Source: Ruegeria sediminis | GTDB taxonomy: Bacteria; Pseudomonadota; Alphaproteobacteria; Rhodobacterales; Rhodobacteraceae | NCBI RefSeq assembly: GCF_005938215.1 | Contig: NZ_VCPD01000006.1 | Location: forward strand, 186,001 to 250,000 | Direction: 5' to 3' | Length of the DNA: 64,000 nt | Shown: positions 11,798-18,935 of the stretch, piece after piece | How positions within the stretch are numbered: position 1 is the first letter of the stretch | Layout: the number at the start of each line of letters is the position of its first letter | Notes under the pieces: model-generated | Database searches by the model: none | What the model was told of the DNA's origin: nothing | Seen by the model: the letters and a program-made list of their open reading frames with translations, nothing else | Made by a program: the position numbers and the translations under genes

Positions 11798-11830
11798 GCC
11801 TCCGGCGGGAGTATTTGGGAAAAGATGAAG
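11798..11830. repeat. Interspersed Rhodobacteraceae-type repeat between gcvH and gcvP
   Basis: The plus strand reads GCCTCCGGCGGGAGTATTTG then GGAAAAGATGAAG. I recognise this core (CCTCCGGCGGGAGTATT plus AAGATGAAG) as a short element recurring between genes in Roseobacter-group genomes. That is from memory and needs a genome count. It contains a CCTCCGGCGGGAG near-palindrome (CTCC-GGCG-GGAG). Confidence 0.55.
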
Positions 11831-11833
11831 CGG

Positions 11834-12199
11834 TCAGCCGATAAAGGCCTTGTAGCCGTCCAGATCCATCAGCTCCTCAAGCTGCGATGCGTCGGCAAGC
11901 TTGATCTTGTAGATCCAGGCGTCGCCTTCGGGGCTGTCGTTCAGCGCGCCCGGGTTGTCGGCCAGTTCCTCGTTCACCTCGACCACCTCGCCATCCACGG
12001 GCGCGTAGATCTCCGAGGCGGCCTTGACCGACTCGATCACGCCGATCTCGTCGCCCTTGCCGAATTCGTCGCCGGTTTCCTTCTGCTCGACGAAGACGAC
12101 GTCGCCCAGCTGATCGGCGGCGTGCTGGGTGATGCCGAGGGTGGCGATGTCACCTTCGACGGTGATCCACTCATGTTCTTCCGAGTAATAGGTCGCCAT
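11834..12199 (-). CDS. gcvH: Glycine cleavage system H protein
   Basis: A 121-residue lipoyl carrier. The lipoylated lysine lies in [19 protein letters not shown], the canonical H-protein site. The start '[12 protein letters not shown]' has GGAGAA upstream. It shuttles the aminomethyl group from GcvP to GcvT and returns reduced to lipoamide dehydrogenase. It is 14 bp after gcvT, so translation is probably linked. Confidence 0.97.
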   Translation of the reverse strand: MATYYSEEHEWITVEGDIATLGITQHAADQLGDVVFVEQKETGDEFGKGDEIGVIESVKAASEIYAPVDGEVVEVNEELADNPGALNDSPEGDAWIYKIKLADASQLEELMDLDGYKAFIG

Positions 12200-12213
12200 G
12201 TTTTTCTCCTGAC

Positions 12214-13311
12214 TTATCGCTTGTAATTTTGGGTGACGAAGGGCAGCGCCACAACCTCGGCCGGTTGCGCCTTGCCGCGGATGATGAGGTTCACCTTTTC
12301 GCCCGGCCGGTCATGGCCGGCCGAAACATAGCCCATTGCGACCGGACCGCCGACGGTGGGGCCGAAGCCGCCCGAGGTGATCTGGCCGATGGTGTCTCCG
12401 CCAAGGTTCTGGATCTCGACGCCCTGGCGTGCCGGAGCGCGGCCTTCGGGCCGGATGCCGACCAGCTTGCGCATCGTGCCTTCGGCCAGTTCCTTCTGGA
12501 TGCGGGCCGAGCCGGGAAAGCCGCCCTCTTCCCTGCGGCGTTTCTGGATCGCCCAGGACAGGTTCGCCTCGACGGGCGATGTCGTCTGGTCGATGTCATT
12601 CCCGTAAAGACAAAGGCCCGCCTCAAGCCGCAGGCTGTCACGCGCGCCAAGGCCGGCCGGTTCGCAGTCTTCATGCGCCAGGAATGCTCGGGCGATGCCG
12701 ATCGCCTTGTCTTTGGGGATCGAGATTTCGAAGCCGTCCTCGCCGGTGTACCCAAGACGCGAAATGCGGCAGGCGACGCCGTCGATGTCGCCGATGGCGG
12801 TTTCCATGAACTTCAGGTCGCGCGCCGCGGGGCACAGCCCGCCCACCACGTCCTCGGCGCTTGGACCCTGCACGGCGATCAGCGCGCGGTCGAAGATCTC
12901 GGTCACTTCGACGCCTTCCAGGCTGGCTTTCATGTGCGGGATGTCCTGGTGGCGCAGCGCGGCGTTCACCACGACGAAAAAGTGATCGCCGGCGTTCGAC
13001 ACGATCAGATCGTCCATGATCCCGCCGGCGTCGTTGGTGAAGAAGCCGTAGCGCGCCTTGCCTTCCTTCAGGCTGGAGAAGACCTGCGGGCAGATCGCCT
13101 CGAGCTTTTCGCCCACGTTCTCGCCCTTCAGCATCACCTGTCCCATGTGCGAGACGTCGAAAAGCGCAGCCTTTTCACGGCACTGGTTGTGTTCGCCCAT
13201 GATGCCCATCGGATATTGCACCGGCATTTCCCAGCCGGCGAAGTCAACCATCTTGCCGCCAAGCTCGACATGCAAATCAAAGAGCGGGGTGCGTTTGGGC
13301 GCGTCAGTCAT
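12214..13311 (-). CDS. gcvT: Aminomethyltransferase, T-protein of glycine cleavage
   Basis: A 365-residue tetrahydrofolate-dependent aminomethyltransferase. I choose the ATG at 13311 (protein starts MTDAPKRTPLF) with AGAAAGG eight bases upstream; the longer frame would add an arginine-rich stretch unlike the family. Conserved parts are 'FAGWEMPVQYPMGIMGEH', 'LFDVSHMGQ' and the folate-binding C-terminal domain with 'GFGPTVGGPVAMGY'. It is the first gene of the operon, and its start overlaps the stop of a possible leader ORF (ATGA). Confidence 0.95.
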   Translation of the reverse strand: MTDAPKRTPLFDLHVELGGKMVDFAGWEMPVQYPMGIMGEHNQCREKAALFDVSHMGQVMLKGENVGEKLEAICPQVFSSLKEGKARYGFFTNDAGGIMDDLIVSNAGDHFFVVVNAALRHQDIPHMKASLEGVEVTEIFDRALIAVQGPSAEDVVGGLCPAARDLKFMETAIGDIDGVACRISRLGYTGEDGFEISIPKDKAIGIARAFLAHEDCEPAGLGARDSLRLEAGLCLYGNDIDQTTSPVEANLSWAIQKRRREEGGFPGSARIQKELAEGTMRKLVGIRPEGRAPARQGVEIQNLGGDTIGQITSGGFGPTVGGPVAMGYVSAGHDRPGEKVNLIIRGKAQPAEVVALPFVTQNYKR

Positions 13312-13466
13312 GACGTGTGCCTTTCTCGTGAATGTTCTGCGCGGCCGCGGAATACCTTGGCGGCGCAATCTGCAACGTGAACGACAGGGGCGAGGTTAGG
13401 GCCGAATCCGGTACAGGGAAAGCCACCATCAGCTGCGGACAAGGTGATCGGGTCAATTGCACTCAT
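13308..13466 (-). CDS. Possible 52-residue leader ORF overlapping the gcvT start
   Basis: An ATG at 13466, preceded by AAGGGA eight bases upstream, opens a 52-codon frame that ends with TGA overlapping the gcvT ATG (ATGA). The peptide contains 'SAADGGFPCTGFGPNLAPVV' and matches no family I know. The architecture would allow translational coupling to gcvT. It may be chance, because gcvT has its own ribosome binding site. Confidence 0.3.
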   Translation of the reverse strand: MSAIDPITLSAADGGFPCTGFGPNLAPVVHVADCAAKVFRGRAEHSRERHTS

Positions 13467-13516
13467 GGGCTGTCCCTTCGGAGTAGCGTGTTCCACAACA
13501 GATATGCGGCCGCCGT

Positions 13517-13555
13517 ATACCATGGTATGTCTCCAATAGGAAACTTTTTCCCTAT
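13517..13555. promoter_or_regulatory. Two palindromes in the gcvT / XRE-cupin divergent region
   Basis: ATACCATGGTAT at 13517-13528 is a perfect 12-bp palindrome. ATAGGAAACTTTTTCCCTAT at 13536-13555 is an imperfect inverted repeat (ATAGG..CCTAT). They lie between the divergent gcv operon and the XRE-cupin gene, so they are operator candidates for that regulator. This is inference from position. Confidence 0.45.
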
Positions 13556-13633
13556 AATCAACAAAAGATATGTTGGGGAAATTTTGACTAAATGATGCAT
13601 CAAACATAAGCTGTGTGAGAAACAGGGGATTTC

Positions 13634-14254
13634 GTGCGCATGGAACCGGTTCAATCAGAAGATACAGGACCCGCCGCCGAGGCGATGGAGGCTCCGGACG
13701 GGGAAACCCTGGGCAAAATGATTCGGGATGCCCGCAAGGAAAAGGGGCTGACGCTGGAGGAAGCAGCCAGAGCGGCGGCCATAGGCCGCTCGACGCTGTC
13801 GAAGATCGAAAACAACCAGACGCGGCCCAGCTTCGAGATCATCCGCCGCCTGATGCAGACCCTGGAACTGGAAACGCCACAGCTGTTCCTGCAATCGGCG
13901 CAAAGCGACATTTCCGGGCGCCGCGACCATACCCGGTCGGGCGAGGGCGAGCATCAGGTGACGCGCACCTACGACCACGAGCTTCTTTGCAATGAACTGA
14001 CCACAAAGCGCATGCTGCCCTATATCAGCACGATCAAGGCGCGGGACATGTCCGAGTTCGAGACCTGGGTGCGCCACCGGGGCGAAGAGTTCATGTTCGT
14101 GATCAGCGGCGAGGTCATTCTCTACACCGAACACTATCGCCCGCTGCACATGAAGGCGGGTGACTCGGTCTATTACGACAGCGGCATGGGGCATGGCTGC
14201 GTTTCGACCAGCGAAGAGGATGCCCGGGTCCTGTGGGTTTCTCTCGCTGACTGA
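13634..14254 (+). CDS. XRE-family regulator with cupin sensor domain
   Basis: About 206 residues; the start is GTG at 13634 or ATG at 13640. An N-terminal helix-turn-helix (about residues 25-85, 'LTLEEAARAAAIGRSTLSKI') is joined to a C-terminal cupin (about 125-200, 'HRGEEFMFVISGEV' and 'GDSVYYDSGMGHG'). Members of this family sense small metabolites or polyamines and usually control a neighbouring metabolic operon. Being divergent from gcvTHP with palindromes between, it may regulate glycine cleavage, though control of the sulfatase is also possible. Confidence 0.85.
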   Translation: MRMEPVQSEDTGPAAEAMEAPDGETLGKMIRDARKEKGLTLEEAARAAAIGRSTLSKIENNQTRPSFEIIRRLMQTLELETPQLFLQSAQSDISGRRDHTRSGEGEHQVTRTYDHELLCNELTTKRMLPYISTIKARDMSEFETWVRHRGEEFMFVISGEVILYTEHYRPLHMKAGDSVYYDSGMGHGCVSTSEEDARVLWVSLAD

Positions 14255-14265
14255 ACGCGAACGGC

Positions 14266-15939
14266 CTATTTCTTGGCAAGATACTCTCTGTACGGTTTCG
14301 CCTTGCGGCCACGGTATTTGACGGTCAGTTCCAGCGGCGTGTCATTCTCGTCATAGACGCCGATGACGACGCCGCGGCCACGGCTTTCGGTCCGCATGTC
14401 CATCAATTGCCGATGCGATCGCGTAGTCCGCTGCGACGGTCGGCGCGCCCAGCGGAACAGGTGATCGTACATTTCGTCGATCACCTCGGAATGATCGGCG
14501 CTGGCGCCCAGATCGACCAGTTCGCCCGGATCGTTTTCCAGGTCGAACAGGATCGGGCGGTGACCGCCTTCGCAATGGACCAGCTTCCATTCCTTGGTTG
14601 CCACCATGAAAGTCACCGCGTCGCGCACGCCTGCGTCCAGCATGTTCGCCACCGGCGAGCCGGAATAGTCGTATTCGCTGATGACGAAACTCCGTCCGGT
14701 CTCATCGGCTTCGCCATGCAGGATCGGCAGCAGCGAGTGTCCTTCGAGAACGTGGCCCGCGATCTCGCCGCCCGCGACCTCGACGAAGGTCGGGACAAGG
14801 TCGATCGACTCGACCAGGGCGTCGCAGACGGTTCCGCGCGTCGCGTCCGCTTGTGGGGACGGATCGTAGATGATCAGCGGCACCCTGGTCGAGGCGTCGT
14901 GATAGAAGGTCTTTTCGCCCATCCAGTGATCGCCCAGGAAATCGCCGTGATCCGAAGTCAGCACGATCATCGTGTCCTGCATCCGGCCGGTCCGTTCCAT
15001 CCAGTCGAACAGGCGGCCCATCTGGTCGTCGGCCTGTTTGATCAGGCCCATGTAGGCGGGGATCACTGCCTCGCGCACGTCCTGGCGGGAAAAGGTCTGA
15101 CCGACTTTCGTGTCCATGAACGCCTTGAGCACCGAATGCGCATTCTGACGCTCGGCCTCGGACCGGTTGACCGGCAGCACGTGTTCGGGGCCGTACATCG
15201 ACGCATAGGGCTCCGGCACGATGTAGGGCCAATGCGGCTTGATGTAGCTCAGGTGACAGCACCACGGGCCTTCATGCGTCTCCATGAACTCGATGCCGCG
15301 CCTGGTGAGGTACGGCGTCTCGCTGTCCTCTTCCGCGATGTTGGCGGCTTCGGGAGAGTGCTTCAGGAACCAGCCAGACAGCACGTTGCCTTCCGCGTCC
15401 AGGCCGGAATTCGCGAAATCGTGCCAGGGATTGTCGCTCTCGTATCCCTTGAACTGCAGGTACTTGTTGTATTCTCTGGCCCCGTCGGGATCGTAGTATC
15501 CGTCCGGCCCCTCGGGCAGCATGCCGTCATCGCGTTCGAACACGTCGAAACCGCATTCCGCCACCCGCGCGCCGATCAGGCTGTCGGGCTCCAGCCCGAG
15601 GCGCGCCATGCCTTCGGCATCGGCGCGCATGTGGGTCTTGCCGACCAGCCAGCAGTCCATCCCGGCCTTACGCAAGTGATCGCCCATGGTCAGTTCGCCG
15701 ACCTTCAACGGGATGCCGTTCCAGGACGCGCCGTGGGAATGCACGTATCGCCCGGTATAGGTGGACATGCGGGAACTGCCGCAGATCGGAGACTGGATAT
15801 AGGCGCGGGCAAAGCGGACACCCTGCGCCGCCAGCCGGTCGATATTCGGCGTGTGCAGATGCGGATGGCCGTAGCAGCTGAGGTAATCCCATCGCAGCTG
15901 GTCGAACATGATGAAAAGGATGTTCTTCGCTTCGGCCAT
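14266..15939 (-). CDS. Sulfatase-family hydrolase (alkaline phosphatase superfamily)
   Basis: A 557-residue hydrolase with no signal peptide, so probably cytoplasmic. The N-terminal metal site 'NILFIMFDQLRWD' carries the first aspartate of the family. Cys53 in CGSSRMSTYTGR fits the C-x-[P/S]-x-R rule for formylglycine conversion, although the usual proline is serine here. 'LTSDHGDFLGDH' supplies further metal ligands. Substrates in this branch include sulfate esters and phosphonate or phosphate diesters; I cannot choose. It is a single gene, convergent with the XRE-cupin regulator (11 bp apart). Confidence 0.85.
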   Translation of the reverse strand: MAEAKNILFIMFDQLRWDYLSCYGHPHLHTPNIDRLAAQGVRFARAYIQSPICGSSRMSTYTGRYVHSHGASWNGIPLKVGELTMGDHLRKAGMDCWLVGKTHMRADAEGMARLGLEPDSLIGARVAECGFDVFERDDGMLPEGPDGYYDPDGAREYNKYLQFKGYESDNPWHDFANSGLDAEGNVLSGWFLKHSPEAANIAEEDSETPYLTRRGIEFMETHEGPWCCHLSYIKPHWPYIVPEPYASMYGPEHVLPVNRSEAERQNAHSVLKAFMDTKVGQTFSRQDVREAVIPAYMGLIKQADDQMGRLFDWMERTGRMQDTMIVLTSDHGDFLGDHWMGEKTFYHDASTRVPLIIYDPSPQADATRGTVCDALVESIDLVPTFVEVAGGEIAGHVLEGHSLLPILHGEADETGRSFVISEYDYSGSPVANMLDAGVRDAVTFMVATKEWKLVHCEGGHRPILFDLENDPGELVDLGASADHSEVIDEMYDHLFRWARRPSQRTTRSHRQLMDMRTESRGRGVVIGVYDENDTPLELTVKYRGRKAKPYREYLAKK

Positions 15940-16056
15940 GCGCCCCGCCGCTCCCGCAATTCGTTCACTTGCTAACGTATCGGGAAATCTGCGGCCCGCG
16001 AAGGAGGTTCTGACGCTATGCGGGTCCGGCCCGGAGACGCCGGAACCGATCCGGGC

Positions 16057-16299
16057 TCAGGCGTCCGCCTTGCTGTCCATCTGGTTCAGCATCTTGCGGG
16101 CGCGCTTGCACTGCAGCTTGTCCCGCAACGGGCTGTCCGGGTCGATGTCCTTTTGGCAGACGACGCATTTGTCGGCCCCCGAGATCGCGTTCAGGCCGCC
16201 GCAACTGCCCTTGATCGTCTTGCCCATCAGCATGACGCCCAGCGACATGCCGACGACAACGATCACCAGAAGCACGAAAGCCAGAATGAATGTCGTCAT
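16057..16299 (-). CDS. nqrM: NqrM-like Na+-NQR maturation factor (DUF539)
   Basis: An 80-residue protein with one N-terminal membrane helix (about 4-26) followed by 'KTIKGSCGGLNAI' and a CVVC pair. This arrangement of a membrane anchor and four conserved cysteines is the NqrM signature. NqrM is needed to assemble the Na+-translocating NADH:quinone reductase, probably by delivering iron to NqrD/E. It lies 16 bp after apbE, as is usual at the 3' end of nqr operons. The structural nqrA-F genes are not in the window. Confidence 0.85.
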   Translation of the reverse strand: MTTFILAFVLLVIVVVGMSLGVMLMGKTIKGSCGGLNAISGADKCVVCQKDIDPDSPLRDKLQCKRARKMLNQMDSKADA

Positions 16300-16315
16300 G
16301 TCGGTCTCCGTCCCG

Positions 16316-17344
16316 TCAGTTCCGCGCCAGCGCGTCCTTGAACGCGTTGCTGTGCACCGTGATATAGGCTTCGTCGCCGCCTGTCACATCCCGAGCGATG
16401 AAGAACACAGCGATATCGTTGGCCTCGGCGACTTTCAGGCCCTCTTCCTGGCCCAGCGCGAGCATCGCGGTCGCCCAGGCGTCGGCCATCATCGCCGTGT
16501 CCGCCAGCACCGTGACCGAGGTCGTCCGGTGCGTGATCGGCCGCCCGGTTGTCGGGTCGATGATGTGCGAATACCGGACGCCGTCCTGTTCGAAGAAATT
16601 CCGGTAGTCGCCCGAGGTCGCCATGCCCAGGTCGCTCACCTGCACCACCAGTTGCACCGTCTGCGAACCGGGTTCGGGTTTTTCGATGCCGATCCGCCAG
16701 GCCTCGCCCTTGTCGTTCTTGCCGCGTGTCACCAGATCGCCGCCGATCTCGACCATGTAGTTCTCGATGCCGGCCGCCGTCAGCGCCGCAGCAACCGCGT
16801 CGATGCCGTAGCCCTTGGCGATTGCGGACAGGTTGATGCCGACGCTGCCGTCCGCCTTGGCCAGCTTTCCCGCGGACTGGTCCAGCGACAGAAGCTCCGA
16901 CTGCCCCACCTTTTCCAGGGCGGCGGCGATGTCCTCGTCCGACGGTACCGGGTCTTCGGGTTTGCGCGGGCCGAAGCCCCACAGTTCGATCAAGGGTCCA
17001 AGGGTCACGTCGAATTTGCCGCCGCTCTTGGCGTGGACCTCGTTGGCGGCTGCGATCACGGTCGCGAACTCGGCCGAGACCGGGATCGGGGCGGTGCTGT
17101 CCGAGGCGGAAAAGGTCGACACTTCGGACGCCTCGTCCCAATTCGACATCTTGGCATTGACGGCGGCCAGGGTTTCCTCGACCGACCGGCCCAGCGCCGC
17201 TTCGTCCAGATCCTCGCCGATGGCGGTCACGTTGTAGGTCGTTCCCATGGTTTCGCCGGACAGGCGGACCACTTCGGGCTCCTTGTCGAACAGGCAGCCG
17301 GAAACGAGCAGGACCAGGGTCAGGACAGACCATCGGCGCATCAA
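16316..17344 (-). CDS. apbE: FAD:protein FMN transferase ApbE
   Basis: A 342-residue lipoprotein (signal with LLVSGC, Cys at about 17). ApbE attaches FMN through phosphoester bonds to threonines of NqrB/NqrC or RnfG/RnfD. Family motifs are 'SGETMGTTYNVT' near the start, 'GISLSAIAKGYGID'-type 'GINLSAIAKGYGID' in the middle, 'SHIIDPTTGRPI' and the Mg-binding 'MMADAWATA' near the C-terminus. It is paired with nqrM, so its substrate is probably Na+-NQR. A small membrane-protein ORF, not nqrF, is upstream. Confidence 0.93.
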   Translation of the reverse strand: MMRRWSVLTLVLLVSGCLFDKEPEVVRLSGETMGTTYNVTAIGEDLDEAALGRSVEETLAAVNAKMSNWDEASEVSTFSASDSTAPIPVSAEFATVIAAANEVHAKSGGKFDVTLGPLIELWGFGPRKPEDPVPSDEDIAAALEKVGQSELLSLDQSAGKLAKADGSVGINLSAIAKGYGIDAVAAALTAAGIENYMVEIGGDLVTRGKNDKGEAWRIGIEKPEPGSQTVQLVVQVSDLGMATSGDYRNFFEQDGVRYSHIIDPTTGRPITHRTTSVTVLADTAMMADAWATAMLALGQEEGLKVAEANDIAVFFIARDVTGGDEAYITVHSNAFKDALARN

Positions 17345-17406
17345 GGAACCTCCAGTAGAAACGCACCCGGCGTATGACAGCGCCCCCTAGCGGAGTCAAA
17401 CCGCCA

Positions 17407-17592
17407 TCAGTACTTCAGGGGAAGAAACGCCAGCACCAGCAGGCCGATTGCCGCCGGTATCCCGAACGCCCATGCGCGCCGCTGCCAGCCCGGGGTCTGT
17501 TCCTTCCACGCCAGACGGAAGCGGTGGCCGCAGACGACCACGATGAAGACGATCAGGGCGCCGGTGAGCGGGGTCAGGTGAAGATCGGGCAA
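17407..17592 (-). CDS. Small membrane protein, unknown function
   Basis: With a TTG start at 17592 (AGGGG upstream) the frame encodes 61 residues with two hydrophobic helices ('LTGALIVFIVVVCG' and 'FGIPAAIGLLVLAFLPL') separated by a basic loop. Starting further upstream would overlap the divergent CBS gene. It lies 62 bp upstream of apbE on the same strand. The hydrophobic pattern argues for a real gene; the function is unknown. Confidence 0.5.
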   Translation of the reverse strand: MPDLHLTPLTGALIVFIVVVCGHRFRLAWKEQTPGWQRRAWAFGIPAAIGLLVLAFLPLKY

Positions 17593-17716
17593 GACGTTGA
17601 AAACCCCTTGTTCTGCGGCATTTGGCGGCGGTCGACGTATTTGTACTCTATACAGGTCGCGCGCCTGCGGTAAGGTGGGGGTGAAAACCTCGACCGACAC
17701 AGGAGGATACCCATCC

Positions 17717-18241
17717 ATGGCCCCGACCTCTTACCAGGCACCGATGCGCGGCGACAAGGAGGACCAGCACACCTACAGCCAGACGCCCGAGTCGAATTTG
17801 TCGCACGCGCAATCGACCGTGGCCAAGCTGCTGGAAGGCAAGGGGGACGTGATCGTTGCGGTGCGGCCGGCCGACACGATCCACCACGTCGTCGAACTGA
17901 TGAAGGAGAAACGCATCGGCGCCGTGTTGGTGACCGACCAGAATGGCGATCTGCAGGGCATCCTGTCCGAGCGCGACATCGTGCGACGGCTTGCCGAAAC
18001 GCCGGGCCACACCCTGCCGCAGACCGTCGAGGAACTGATGACCCGCGACGTGCATACCTGCACGCCCGACGACTATCTGATGGACATTCTCAAGCGCATG
18101 ACCGAAGGGCGCTTCCGGCACATGCCCGTGATGAAGGACGGCCACCTGTGCGGCGTGATCTCGATCGGCGACGTCATCCATTTCCGGTTGAACGAACTGG
18201 AATACGAGGCGCTGCGGATGAAGCAGATGATCGTCGGCTAG
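17717..18241 (+). CDS. Tandem CBS-domain protein
   Basis: A 174-residue protein. The ATG at 17717 follows AGGAGG by 10 bp; the longer frame overlaps the opposite gene. Two CBS motifs form one Bateman module (about 38-95 'RIGAVLVTDQNGDLQGILSERDIVR' in pieces, and 105-160 'MTEGRFRHMPVMKDGHLCGVISIGDV'). Such stand-alone modules bind adenine nucleotides and regulate partner enzymes or act in redox and stress responses. The partner is not evident here. Confidence 0.88.
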   Translation: MAPTSYQAPMRGDKEDQHTYSQTPESNLSHAQSTVAKLLEGKGDVIVAVRPADTIHHVVELMKEKRIGAVLVTDQNGDLQGILSERDIVRRLAETPGHTLPQTVEELMTRDVHTCTPDDYLMDILKRMTEGRFRHMPVMKDGHLCGVISIGDVIHFRLNELEYEALRMKQMIVG

Positions 18242-18269
18242 AGCGGCCGCGATCTCGGCGCACGACCGA

Positions 18270-18935
18270 TCAGTTCAGCGACGGTCTCGGATTCCGCGAG
18301 GCGTGGGAATGCATGGTGCGGATGCTCCATTCGACGGCATCGCGCATCGCATCGCCCAGCGCCTCGTCAAAGGCCGCCGCCAGTTCCGGCGCCTTGTCGC
18401 TTGCCGAGATCTGGTACTCCTGGAACGAGCGCGATCCGATGATGTGGTCTTCGTAGGTGTCGATGATCTTGATGTTCATCCGCACATCGACCTGCAGCGT
18501 CGGGGGCTGGCCTGATCCGGGCACCACGTGGGCCTGGAATTCGCGCAGTTCCGTGACGATCTGGTAATCCGCGCGCAGCCCGACCGTGGAACGGCCCACC
18601 GCGGCGACCTTGCCGGAGTTTTCAAAGCTTTCGATCAGCAGCGCCTGCACGATCAGCGGGGCCCGGTCGACCCAGCGCGCCTGCGGAAGGTACTGAACCT
18701 GCAGCGGGGTCGGCTGCACCGCGATGCGGTCCGTGTCCACCGCGGCGGTGGCGGTAAGCTCCTCGACCACGACCTGCTGGTCGATGCGCGGCAGCGATTG
18801 GGAGAACGTGCTTTTCGGCGTTAGCACATACAGATCGTTCGGTTGCTTGACCGCCTTGGTGAGCGACCCAAGGCCGGCGCAACCGGTCAGAAGAAGGATC
18901 GTGCTCAATGCGACCATGTGGGCGTGCCATCTCAT
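18270..18935 (-). CDS. PqiC-like lipoprotein of an MCE lipid-transport system
   Basis: A 221-residue lipoprotein with lipobox LLLTGC (Cys about 19) and the ABC-transport auxiliary (PqiC/DUF330) domain. These outer-membrane lipoproteins complete MCE-type bridges. Its ATG overlaps the stop of the MCE gene (ATGA), so the two are translationally coupled. It is the last gene of the minus-strand operon MlaE-MlaF-MlaD-PqiC. Confidence 0.88.
   Translation of the reverse strand: MRWHAHMVALSTILLLTGCAGLGSLTKAVKQPNDLYVLTPKSTFSQSLPRIDQQVVVEELTATAAVDTDRIAVQPTPLQVQYLPQARWVDRAPLIVQALLIESFENSGKVAAVGRSTVGLRADYQIVTELREFQAHVVPGSGQPPTLQVDVRMNIKIIDTYEDHIIGSRSFQEYQISASDKAPELAAAFDEALGDAMRDAVEWSIRTMHSHASRNPRPSLN

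Noticed and set aside
13312..13630. Possible glycine riboswitch upstream of gcvT
   Set aside because: The minus-strand leader has a CCGAAGGG stretch, but the paired tandem aptamer pattern and conserved GGAGAG-type core are missing, and the stretch is better explained as a ribosome binding site of a small ORF.
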